Positions 1 to 5,635 of a stretch of DNA of 5,635 bases are shown in pieces (position 1 is the stretch's first letter; every line of letters begins with the position of its first letter). Made by a program: the position numbers and the translations under genes. The stretch is from Promethearchaeota archaeon. GTDB taxonomy: Archaea; Asgardarchaeota; Lokiarchaeia; Sigyniarchaeales; SOKP01. Under the pieces are notes generated by a model. The model was not told the DNA's origin, searched no databases, and saw nothing but the letters and a program-made list of their open reading frames with translations. The DNA lies in assembly GCA_019058135.1 (NCBI GenBank), contig JAHLWE010000078.1, positions 1 to 5,635 of the forward strand. Reading direction: 5' to 3'.

Positions 1-870
1 GTGTTTTTGAATTTCCTTCTGCTTATTGAATTCCTCATCTTTATGGTTTTTTAATTCATTAATTGTAATTTGTTCCTCATCGATTTTCTTTTGAATTTCT
101 TCTTGAGAAATAGTATGTTCCTTAATTTTTTTATTATTAACATCGATCTTGTTATTCGAGTCAATATTTTCAGTTTTTAATTCTTCAATAGAATCTATGA
201 GTCGTTGAATATTTTGTAGAGCTCTCAAATTATCAGTTATTAATTCTAGATTTTGATTTTCTACATCAATTTGTTTTTGTAATTCTGCTGTTTTTCCCCA
301 GAATTTTTCTTTCTCTATTTTTAAATCGTTAATTTTGTTTTGATGTGCTTCTAATTCTTTTTTCCTAGTTTCAATGCTTTTATTTGTTGCAATAATTTCA
401 TTATTTTTTTCTTCAATTTCTTTTTCAATAGACTTGATATTTTCCTCAATTTCAGTTATATTTTCCAGTAAATTTTGTATCCCTTTGAGATCTTGTAAAT
501 TCTCTTGAACATTATCAAGTGCTTTTTGACTATTATCAATTTTATCTTGAATCTCTTTCTTTATAGTCCAAAACTGTTTTTTCAGCTCTTTAATATTTTC
601 CTGTTCATTAATTAATTGTTCTTTCTCTTTGTTTTTCTCATCAATAAACTTATTTTTTTCAGTGATCTCGTTTTCAAATTCTATAATTTTATTTTTTATT
701 TCTTCTGATTGAGAAGAGAAATCATCTAATTTTCTTTTATCCTCTGATAATTTTTGATCGAATGATTCCTTTTTTGAATTAAAAACAGTTAGTTTGTGTT
801 CATGATCATTCAATTCATTTAATTGGGAATTAATACTTTCAGAAATTTCTTCTAACTCTTTATATAAATC
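1..870 (-). repeat. 90-residue tandem repeat in the descending SMC coil
   Basis: The second coiled-coil arm has a 90-residue period without gaps. The copies are residues 822-911 (601-870, weakest), 912-1001 (331-600), 1002-1091 (61-330) and the start of another from 1092 (1-60). The middle two share 25 of 90 residues by hand count, with 17 of 51 in the first part. Shared landmarks are FW at 921-922 and 1011-1012, ID at 932-933 and 1022-1023, and NLxxLxxIQxL at 945-955 and 1035-1045. The last copy matches its predecessor at 8 of 20 positions. Coiled coils resemble one another by composition, so the paired FW and the absence of gaps are the stronger evidence. Confidence 0.55.
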
Positions 871-3333
871 TTGACTTTTTGATAATGTTAATTTTCTTAA
901 AGCAAGATAAACATTTTCTAATATTTCCATTAAATCTTGGACGAAATCGTCAATATTGGAGGTTGATTCTTGGACAGCAATGTCTGTAGATTCTTTTACG
1001 GATGTAAGTAATTGAGAAATTGAAGAGTCTGCATTTTCAATATATAAATTCAAAGTTTGAGTGATAGAATTCAATGTACCCCGAATATTATCATCAGACA
1101 AATCCTCTTTATTAATTTCTTCAATAATTTTCATCATATCAACAATATCATAGACATATTTTCTGAAATCTTCAGTAGATGCTGAAATTGCTTCAGAATT
1201 TGATTCTTGAATTGCAGTTTTTATAGATTCAACTGAAATGTGTATATTCTGGGTTAGCATATTTAAAATTTGTAAAATTCCTGTTATGTTTTCTTTATTT
1301 TGCTCATAATTCTCCTCAGAAACTCGAATTCGGTCTAATAGAGCTTCTTTTTCTTTTCTCAATTCATTTATTCTTTTGCTAATATTTTCTTTCTTTTTGG
1401 AAAAACTTCCAATATTAGAATTAGTTTTAGTTAAATCATCAATAATTGTAGTTGTCTCTAAATTGAGATTTTTAATTTCTCGCTCAAAGTTTTTTTGATT
1501 CTTTTGGAGAATTCTTAATTCAGTTTTAATATTAGAGATTCTGGTATTGTATTCATTAATTTCAGATTCCAATGTATTTTTTTTCATTTGAATTAATTCA
1601 TAATTCTGTTCATTTTTTTTTAAAGTATTTTCTTCTTGTAAAAGCTGTTTCTTAAAATTTGCTATATCCTTAATATAGCCATCTTTCTTTTGAATCAATT
1701 CTATTATCATTACTTGAACTTCCTTTCCTTGACTTAATCTTTTGAATTCTTCCTCAATTTCAGTTTTCTTTTTATTGAGTGTATTGATTTGGTTTTTATT
1801 CATTTTAATCTCTGTATTTATAGACGAAAAAGATGAATGTAGATCAGAGATTATTTTATTTATATCACTTTTCTGGTTCTCAATTTCAGTGATTTGCGAT
1901 TCCAAATCTTTTTGAAGGTTATTTTCATTTTTAATCTTTTTTTTAATTTCTGCTATTTTTTCTCGAATTTGCTTCTGTTTTTGTTTAGTTTTTTCAACGG
2001 CTTTATCAATGTCTTCTTCTTCCCCCTTTAGTTTTTCTAGTTCAGTTTCAAGTTCAACTTTTTTATTCTTATTTCGTTTAATATTATTTTTCAATACCCC
2101 AATTTCAGCTTTGAGTGAAGAAACATTTTGTTTTATTATAGAGATTTCACCTTTAAAACCTGCAACAATTTTTGTATGTTCATTAATATCTCCTTCAATT
2201 TCTTTATGCTTTGATTGACTAATTTCAAATGAGTTTCTAGAATTTTCTATTTCTTTTTCAATATTAGATATATCTTTCTGGACATCTTCAATCAAATCAT
2301 CAAATGTTTGACCCTCTTCCAAAACCTTTAATTGTTTTTCAAGGTTCTCTTTTTTTATTTTTGATTTTTTAAGGGATTGTTTTTCTATTTCCATCGTTGT
2401 TTTATTAGAACTAAGTTCTGTTTTAATTTTAGTGATTTTTTCAGAGATATCTTCTCGTTCCTTTTCTTTCTCACTTATCGTTTGTTGAAGATTTTCCATA
2501 ATAAGAGCTTCTTGTTTATAAATATCCTCTTGTCTATCAATTTTTCCTTTAAATTCTTCAATGATTTCTTGGGTTTTTTCCATATCTTTTTCTAATTGTT
2601 CCTCTGCCGCTTGTAATTTGGATATTTTTAAAGCAATTAATTGCGAATTATAATGGTTAATTTTTTCATCTAATTCCTTCCATTTTAACGCATCATTTTT
2701 TTCTTTCTCAACCTTTTTCAGTTGAGAAGATACTTCTGAGAAAATTGCTTCAAATTTTCCTAAATCACGCTCTGCTTTATCTAATTTTTTAAGAGTAGCA
2801 TCTCTCATTTCATCATATTTTTCTAAACCGATAAGCGTTTCAATGAATACGCGTCTATCAACAGAATTCATATGAGTTAATTCCACTATTTTTCCTTGTA
2901 AAACAAATTGACTTGAGCCATCAGGGTCAATATTTGCTTGTGCTAAAGCATTTAGTAATGCTGAGCGGGTTGTAGCCTTTCCATTAATTAAATATTTACT
3001 TCCTGTTGTTTTTCTTACTTCTCTTGCTATTTCAAATGTATCTCCACCACCAGGAAATATTCCCTCTGAATTATCAAATGTAATAGCTACCCTTGCAGTT
3101 GAGGCAGGCTTTTCTTTTTGGGTTCCAGCAAAAATTAAATCCTTTAGTGATTCAGCCCTCATAGTTTTTCTCGATAAACGTCCAAGACAAAAACATAATG
3201 CATCGATAACATTCGATTTTCCAGCACCATTTGGACCCACAATACATGTAAAACCTGGAGAGAGCTTAATCGTAACCGTTCTATCTCCAAAGGATTTGAA
3301 ACCAGTCATACTGATTTTATTTATAATAGTCAT
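1..3333 (-). CDS. smc: SMC-family chromosome ATPase, N-terminal 1111 residues (C-terminus outside window)
   Basis: This is the N-terminal part of an SMC ATPase, the family that folds and segregates chromosomes by ATP-driven DNA looping. The ATG at 3331-3333 opens a frame with no stop to the left edge; it gives the family's usual start, a short beta strand then GFKSFG (residues 11-16). Walker A GPNGAGKS is at 33-40, the Q-loop QG at 146-147, and the SMC-type segment IGLEKYDE at about 168-175. Residues ~176-684 are Lys/Glu-rich coiled coil. Residues ~685-810 are less charged, Ser/Thr-rich and helical, and a second coil follows to residue 1111. The Walker B and signature half of the head lies outside. 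No canonical Gly-rich hinge and no CxxC zinc hook are seen; the only cysteines (30, 47, 49) are in the head. If the arms match in length, the whole protein would be roughly 1450-1500 residues, longer than the usual ~1200. The SMC call is secure; the exact subfamily is not. Confidence 0.93.
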   Translation of the reverse strand, partial: MTIINKISMTGFKSFGDRTVTIKLSPGFTCIVGPNGAGKSNVIDALCFCLGRLSRKTMRAESLKDLIFAGTQKEKPASTARVAITFDNSEGIFPGGGDTFEIAREVRKTTGSKYLINGKATTRSALLNALAQANIDPDGSSQFVLQGKIVELTHMNSVDRRVFIETLIGLEKYDEMRDATLKKLDKAERDLGKFEAIFSEVSSQLKKVEKEKNDALKWKELDEKINHYNSQLIALKISKLQAAEEQLEKDMEKTQEIIEEFKGKIDRQEDIYKQEALIMENLQQTISEKEKEREDISEKITKIKTELSSNKTTMEIEKQSLKKSKIKKENLEKQLKVLEEGQTFDDLIEDVQKDISNIEKEIENSRNSFEISQSKHKEIEGDINEHTKIVAGFKGEISIIKQNVSSLKAEIGVLKNNIKRNKNKKVELETELEKLKGEEEDIDKAVEKTKQKQKQIREKIAEIKKKIKNENNLQKDLESQITEIENQKSDINKIISDLHSSFSSINTEIKMNKNQINTLNKKKTEIEEEFKRLSQGKEVQVMIIELIQKKDGYIKDIANFKKQLLQEENTLKKNEQNYELIQMKKNTLESEINEYNTRISNIKTELRILQKNQKNFEREIKNLNLETTTIIDDLTKTNSNIGSFSKKKENISKRINELRKEKEALLDRIRVSEENYEQNKENITGILQILNMLTQNIHISVESIKTAIQESNSEAISASTEDFRKYVYDIVDMMKIIEEINKEDLSDDNIRGTLNSITQTLNLYIENADSSISQLLTSVKESTDIAVQESTSNIDDFVQDLMEILENVYLALRKLTLSKSQDLYKELEEISESINSQLNELNDHEHKLTVFNSKKESFDQKLSEDKRKLDDFSSQSEEIKNKIIEFENEITEKNKFIDEKNKEKEQLINEQENIKELKKQFWTIKKEIQDKIDNSQKALDNVQENLQDLKGIQNLLENITEIEENIKSIEKEIEEKNNEIIATNKSIETRKKELEAHQNKINDLKIEKEKFWGKTAELQKQIDVENQNLELITDNLRALQNIQRLIDSIEELKTENIDSNNKIDVNNKKIKEHTISQEEIQKKIDEEQITINELKNHKDEEFNKQKEIQKH
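910..1278 (-). repeat. Internal duplication at the middle of the SMC coil (71-residue offset)
   Basis: SMC residues 686-737 (DNA 1123-1278) align without gaps to residues 757-808 (DNA 910-1065). By hand I count 14 identities in 52 positions, plus about as many conservative matches. The best-kept part is A-(I/V)-x-x-S-T-x-x-(F/I)-x-x-(Y/F)-V-x-D-(I/L), at 715-730 and 786-801. The segment is poorer in Lys/Glu and richer in Ser/Thr than the flanking coils. It sits where a hinge would be expected if the two arms were equal in length. That it acts as a hinge is inference. Confidence 0.6.
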
Positions 3334-3367
3334 AAGATGAAAAACCTTTTGATCTAATATCTTACTT

Positions 3368-3392
3368 TAATTTAAATAAATACATTTATTTA
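3368..3392 (-). promoter_or_regulatory. Putative smc promoter: TATA-like box overlapping a palindrome
   Basis: On the minus strand, TTTATTTAAA (3371-3380) lies about 40 bases before the smc ATG. This would put a start site roughly 15 bases before the codon by normal archaeal spacing. A weak Shine-Dalgarno-like AAAGGT lies at about 3344-3349. The box overlaps a perfect inverted repeat with 9-base arms (3373-3381 and 3384-3392) around two bases, a possible operator. In DNA this AT-rich, both signals can arise by chance. Confidence 0.35.
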
Positions 3393-3452
3393 TAATTATT
3401 TTCAATTTCTTATAATTTATTTATTGGATTTTATGACTCAGAATTTTATTTT

Positions 3453-3878
3453 TTATGAAATTTTCTCGCATTCTTTATTAATTTCACGCATTATTTTTGC
3501 AAAAGAAGCCCATAACTGTTGAGAGAATTGACTTACTAATATGGCATCTGTTCGTCTTGAATCTAAACATTTTAATTCTTCTTTATGAGATTTAATTTTT
3601 GTTTTCCAAATTTCCGAAAAGATTTCCTGTAGATTTATCTTTACTTTTTTTGCAATTTGTTCATATGTTTCATCGATATCTGCCTCCTTTTGCAATTTTT
3701 GAAGTTGTTCATATCTTCTTTTTTCTTTTGCATGCGTTAAATCTTTACAATCAATAATAATTTGAAATGGATTTTTTTTACCATATTCGCATGCTTTTAG
3801 ATCGCACTCATTACATATTTCTTCAAATGAGATTGTATACTGAGAAAGACCAGTTATTGAATATTTTAGAGTCGCCAT
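3453..3878 (-). CDS. Hypothetical 141-residue Cys-containing protein upstream of smc
   Basis: I do not recognise this family. The protein is soluble and basic, with no signal peptide or membrane segment. Residues ~1-20 look beta-like. Cys22, Cys25, Cys30 and Cys44 (CxxC-x4-C-x13-C) could form a zinc site around a short hydrophobic strand (FQIIIDC, 38-44). Residues ~48-140 are predicted by eye to be helical and charged, with Trp91 and Trp123, and further cysteines at 104 and 137. The start is ATG at 3876-3878. The nearest purine run, AAAGGG (3897-3902), is too far upstream for a normal ribosome site, so a short-leader mRNA is likely. The stop is 119 bases before the smc start on the same strand, so readthrough into smc is possible, but the gap has its own TATA-like box. 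It shows no kleisin (ScpA) features. It is likely a real gene, given the sustained frame and non-repetitive composition. Confidence 0.72.
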   Translation of the reverse strand: MATLKYSITGLSQYTISFEEICNECDLKACEYGKKNPFQIIIDCKDLTHAKEKRRYEQLQKLQKEADIDETYEQIAKKVKINLQEIFSEIWKTKIKSHKEELKCLDSRRTDAILVSQFSQQLWASFAKIMREINKECEKIS

Positions 3879-3915
3879 TATCTTATATTTTTTTTTCCCT
3901 TTAATAAATTAAGTG

Positions 3916-3930
3916 CTTATATCATATTTT
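3916..3930 (-). promoter_or_regulatory. Putative TATA box for the 141-residue gene
   Basis: Minus-strand AAAATATGATATAAG is centred about 44 bases before the ATG at 3878. With a start site some 26 bases downstream, the leader would be about 18 bases. This is position and composition only; the background is AT-rich. Confidence 0.35.
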
Positions 3931-3961
3931 AACTTTAATTAACAAGTAAATCAATAAGGTT

Positions 3962-3967
3962 AAAAAA
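3962..3967 (-). terminator. T-tract behind the tRNA gene
   Basis: Six T residues on the minus strand lie 22 bases past the tRNA 3' end, within TTATTTTTTA. Oligo-T tracts without a hairpin are the usual archaeal intrinsic termination signal. It would separate the tRNA from the gene downstream on the same strand. The stretch 3879-3988 otherwise holds only that gene's promoter. Confidence 0.4.
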
Positions 3968-3988
3968 TAATTGGATGAGTTATAATAG

Positions 3989-4083
3989 TGCGCCCGGGGG
4001 GATTTGGACCCCCGACTTCACGGTTATATCGGCAGTAATTTTTACTTCAGCCGTGCGCTCTAACCAAGCTAAGCCACGGGCGC
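3989..4083 (-). tRNA. tRNA-Ile(GAU) with a 20-base intron inside the anticodon
   Basis: The cloverleaf is complete. The acceptor stem GCGCCCG/CGGGCGC has 7 pairs; the discriminator is A73 and CCA is not encoded. The D-stem is GCUU/GAGC (last pair U-G). The anticodon stem is CACGG/CCGUG (4051-4055 and 4019-4023), and the T-stem is five G-C pairs. Between the anticodon-stem strands there are 27 bases instead of 7, so a 20-base intron is present. Removing 4028-4047 gives loop CUGAUAA, anticodon GAU. The D-loop GGUUAGAGCGC and the GGCUGAUAACC core are typical of archaeal tRNA-Ile. G15 and C48 form the Levitt pair, and G15 is the base that TgtA replaces. The T-loop reads UCCAAAU, so position 55 is C instead of the near-universal U. 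A Phe(GAA) reading with the intron after position 37 is possible but lacks a supporting splice structure. Confidence 0.85.
4028..4047 (-). other. tRNA intron (position 34/35)
   Basis: The precursor can form CGGC (tRNA 29-32) with GCCG (4030-4033), a 3-base bulge UGA, then helix AGUAA/UUACU closed by AAA. On the other side is a 3-base bulge AUA. Cutting each bulge after its second base, as the archaeal splicing endonuclease does, gives exactly this 20-base intron and a GAU anticodon. The outer helix is almost absent (one A-U pair), so this is a relaxed bulge-helix-bulge. A shift by one base (4027-4046) gives the same mature tRNA. Confidence 0.65.
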
Positions 4084-4094
4084 AAAATCTCAAG

Positions 4095-4117
4095 AAATAT
4101 ATTAATAAGTTTAATAA
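4095..4117 (-). promoter_or_regulatory. Putative tRNA promoter
   Basis: The minus strand reads TTATTAAAC then TTATTAATATATTT over 12-34 bases before the tRNA 5' end. The TTATTAAAC part, centred near 4112, has the spacing expected of a TATA box for a start just before the tRNA. Which A/T run is used cannot be decided by eye. Confidence 0.35.
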
Positions 4118-4142
4118 TCTTGGATTTAAATAAAAAATTTAC

Positions 4143-4161
4143 TTTTTTAATATATCATAAG
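4143..4161 (+). promoter_or_regulatory. Putative TATA box of the AK6-like gene
   Basis: TTTTTTAATATATCATAAG is centred about 32 bases before the TTG start at 4184, leaving a leader of only a few bases. No Shine-Dalgarno-like sequence precedes the start, which fits a leaderless or near-leaderless mRNA. Together with the tRNA promoter, this makes 4084-4183 a divergent promoter region. Confidence 0.4.
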
Positions 4162-4183
4162 AAAAATTTTTATCATTTTCAAT

Positions 4184-4786
4184 TTGAAAGCTAAAGTTTG
4201 TATTATTTCTGGAACACCCGGGACGGGGAAAACTTTTTTGACAAAACTAATTAGTAGAAAAATAAACACATTTTGTGTTTTTTTAAATGAATTAATTATT
4301 AATGAAAAACACACATTGAATTATGATAATGCAAGAGAAACATGGGTAGTAAATGAAAAAACATTGATTCCGCGATTAAAAGAAATTATAAAACTAGAGA
4401 AAAGAAGTAAAAATTATGAATTAATTATCATTGAAGGTCATTTATCCGATTTAGTTCCTAATAAATTAATTGATTATGGAATTGTTCTTAGATGCCATCC
4501 CAATGTATTAAAGAGTAGATTGGAAAAAAGGAACTATAAAGAAAGGAAAATAAAGGAAAATGTACAAGCCGAAATTTTAGGTGATTGTGTTTCTTTCCTC
4601 TTAGAAAAAAAGATAATAAAAACGGTTATGGAAATTGATACAACAAATGAAAATTTTGAAGAAATTGCTGAAGATATGGTTTCAATAATTAAAAATGATA
4701 AAGGTTTTGAAAAATATGCGTTAGGAAAGATAGACTGGCTAGAAGAGTTATTTACAAATAATCACCTTGATGAATTTTTTGAATAA
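4184..4786 (+). CDS. AK6/Fap7-family adenylate kinase-like NTPase
   Basis: This is a P-loop NTPase of the AK6 (Fap7/hCINAP) family: dual adenylate kinase/ATPase proteins that in eukaryotes help 18S rRNA maturation through ribosomal protein uS11. Walker A GTPGTGKT is at residues 10-17. IIIEGHLSDL (81-90) is the family's core strand with the EGH motif, and LVLR-like IVLRCHP is at 100-106. The lid region RLEKRNYKERKIKENVQAEI (112-131) is the clearest AK6 signature. The end contains GKIDWLEE (181-188), as I recall from archaeal members. At 200 residues it is slightly longer than usual (~170-190). The start is TTG at 4184-4186. There is an in-frame stop at 4148-4150, and no ATG or GTG lies between it and the P-loop, so TTG is effectively forced. 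tgtA follows 63 bases downstream on the same strand. It may act in small-subunit maturation or nucleotide balance; the first is inferred from the family. Confidence 0.9.
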   Translation: MKAKVCIISGTPGTGKTFLTKLISRKINTFCVFLNELIINEKHTLNYDNARETWVVNEKTLIPRLKEIIKLEKRSKNYELIIIEGHLSDLVPNKLIDYGIVLRCHPNVLKSRLEKRNYKERKIKENVQAEILGDCVSFLLEKKIIKTVMEIDTTNENFEEIAEDMVSIIKNDKGFEKYALGKIDWLEELFTNNHLDEFFE

Positions 4787-4804
4787 AAATAAAATTTGTA
4801 GAGT

Positions 4805-4838
4805 CTATATTTATTATGAAAAGAAGAAAAATTAGAGG
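4805..4838 (+). promoter_or_regulatory. Putative promoter and ribosome site of tgtA
   Basis: CTATATTTATT (4805-4815) is a good TATA-like box about 40 bases before the tgtA start, and GAGG (4835-4838) lies 11 bases before the TTG. tgtA may therefore have its own promoter, though the 63-base gap also permits cotranscription with the kinase gene. Confidence 0.4.
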
Positions 4839-4849
4839 CCAATTATTAA

Positions 4850-5635
4850 TTGAATTTCGAGATTTTTGAAACGGACGGACTCGCAAGAATCGCGAAAATT
4901 GAAGTGAACGGTAAAAATCTAATAACTCCCAATTTATTTGCTGTAGTTAAACCTTCAGGGAATTTAATTACCCCGTATGAGCTTAAAAGATTAGGGGTCG
5001 ATTGCATTTTTACAAATGCATATATATTATATCAAAATGAAATTTTAAAAGAGAGAGCATTAAGGAATGGCATTCACAAATTATTAGATTATGATGGTAT
5101 TATTGCAACAGATTCCGGAGCTTTTCAGCAATATATGTATAATGACAAAATAGATATTAATCCAGAGGACATTGAGCTTTTCCAAGAGAATATTGGTTCA
5201 GATTTTCCTGTGATTTTAGATATCCCGGTGCAACCAAATGATACTTACGAAGTTGCAAAAAATAAAGTTTTAAAAACTATTGAAAGAGCAAAAGAAAACA
5301 TAAAAAGAAGGAGACAAACTAAATCTGAATGGATGGGACCAATTCATGGCGCAAAATATAAAGATTTGCTCGAAATGAGTGCTAAAGAGATGAGTAGATT
5401 AGATTTTAGTATATATGCTATTGGAGGGTTGGTTAAATTATTTATCTATTATCGGTTTGATTTAGCAGTTGATATTTTATTAACTGTTAAGAAAAATATT
5501 ATTCCAAATAGACCATTACATATGTTTGGTTTAGGACTCCCTCAATTTTTTTCTTTAGCTGTTGCTTGTGGGTGTGATTTTATGGATTCAGCAGCTTTTA
5601 TGTTATACGCTAAAGACGAGCGCTATTTTACCTTA
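4850..5635 (+). CDS. tgtA: Archaeosine tRNA-guanine transglycosylase, N-terminal 262 residues (3' end outside window)
   Basis: TgtA swaps guanine-15 of archaeal tRNAs for preQ0, the first tRNA-bound step to archaeosine. The fold is the TGT TIM barrel. Residues 4-21 match the archaeal N-terminus (FEI...GLARIAKIEVNG). TDSGAFQ (87-93) carries Asp88, matching the nucleophile of Pyrococcus TGT. QENIGSDFPVILDIP (112-126) carries Asp124 of the base pocket. AIGGL is at 190-194, and MDSAAFMLYAKDERY (245-259) carries Asp246. All three aspartates are present, so it should be active rather than a degenerate paralogue. The pocket Gln of the QG motif is His here (PIHG, His166). The start is TTG at 4850-4852, directly after an in-frame stop (4847-4849), with no other start before the conserved block. 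The frame is open to the right edge. The zinc site and any PUA domain lie beyond the window, so full-length versus split organisation cannot be told. Confidence 0.95.
   Translation, partial: MNFEIFETDGLARIAKIEVNGKNLITPNLFAVVKPSGNLITPYELKRLGVDCIFTNAYILYQNEILKERALRNGIHKLLDYDGIIATDSGAFQQYMYNDKIDINPEDIELFQENIGSDFPVILDIPVQPNDTYEVAKNKVLKTIERAKENIKRRRQTKSEWMGPIHGAKYKDLLEMSAKEMSRLDFSIYAIGGLVKLFIYYRFDLAVDILLTVKKNIIPNRPLHMFGLGLPQFFSLAVACGCDFMDSAAFMLYAKDERYFTL

Noticed and set aside
442..1765. Repeated DNA strings such as TCCTCAATTTCAGTT at about 442 and 1751
   Set aside because: They encode common coiled-coil tripeptides with preferred codons; short matches like these are expected and do not mark a DNA repeat.
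2009..2218. Plus-strand Ser/Phe-rich open frame of 69 codons
   Set aside because: It is antisense to the continuous smc frame; its composition (Ser, Phe, Leu) is what the complement of Lys/Glu-rich coiled-coil codons gives.
2377..2595. Plus-strand Phe-rich open frame of 72 codons resembling a membrane protein
   Set aside because: It is also antisense to smc coil codons; the hydrophobicity comes from T-rich complement, with no start signals.
1..3333. Rad50-type identity for the SMC-like protein
   Set aside because: The head has SMC-specific segments (FKSFG, QGKIVELT, IGLEKYDE), and no zinc-hook CxxC appears in the visible coil.
3989..4083. Reading the tRNA as tRNA-Phe(GAA) with a canonical 37/38 intron
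   Set aside because: The length fits, but no 4-base helix forms between positions 32-35 and the intron 3' part, and the D-arm and anticodon-arm bases look like tRNA-Ile.
4787..4849. Possible small RNA or riboswitch ahead of tgtA (preQ0-related gene)
   Set aside because: The 63-base gap shows no stem-loop or recognisable preQ1-type aptamer, only a TATA-like box and GAGG.
4816..4869. 17-codon ATG frame (MKRRKIRGQLLIEFRDF) overlapping the tgtA start
   Set aside because: It is too short to support, with no ribosome site, no attenuator-like structure, and no resemblance to the TgtA N-terminus that would suggest a frameshift.

Overview
The window is very AT-rich and looks archaeal. The evidence is an archaeosine-type tRNA-guanine transglycosylase (TgtA), an AK6/Fap7-type kinase with archaeal-style C-terminus, a tRNA gene with a short intron and no encoded CCA, TATA-like boxes upstream of genes, and two TTG-initiated genes. 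The very low GC and Lys/Asn/Ile/Glu-rich proteins would suit a low-GC Asgard (Lokiarchaeia-like) lineage, but that placement is only a guess.

Layout. Positions 1-3333 (minus strand) hold the first 1111 residues of a giant SMC-family ATPase: a complete N-terminal ATPase half-head followed by about 940 residues of coiled coil that runs off the left edge. I read every codon of this frame and found no stop. Upstream on the same strand is an unrecognised 141-residue Cys-containing protein (3453-3878), then an intron-containing tRNA best read as tRNA-Ile(GAU) (3989-4083). A roughly 100-bp promoter region separates this minus-strand block from a plus-strand pair: an AK6/Fap7-like NTPase (4184-4786) and the first 262 residues of tgtA (4850 to the right edge).

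The plus-strand pair and the tRNA all belong to translation: AK6/Fap7 relatives act in small-subunit maturation, and TgtA starts archaeosine formation at G15 of tRNAs. The tRNA here has G15 and C48. The minus-strand pair is separate; smc acts in chromosome organisation, and the 141-residue gene is of unknown role.

The most unusual part is the SMC protein. No canonical hinge and no zinc hook is visible in 1111 residues, although a typical SMC has its hinge near residues 500-650. Instead there is a less coiled, Ser/Thr-rich helical segment at residues ~685-810 built from a gapless 71-residue-offset duplication. It is followed by a gapless 90-residue tandem repeat in the descending arm. The tRNA is also odd: its intron lies inside the anticodon and its T-loop has C at position 55.
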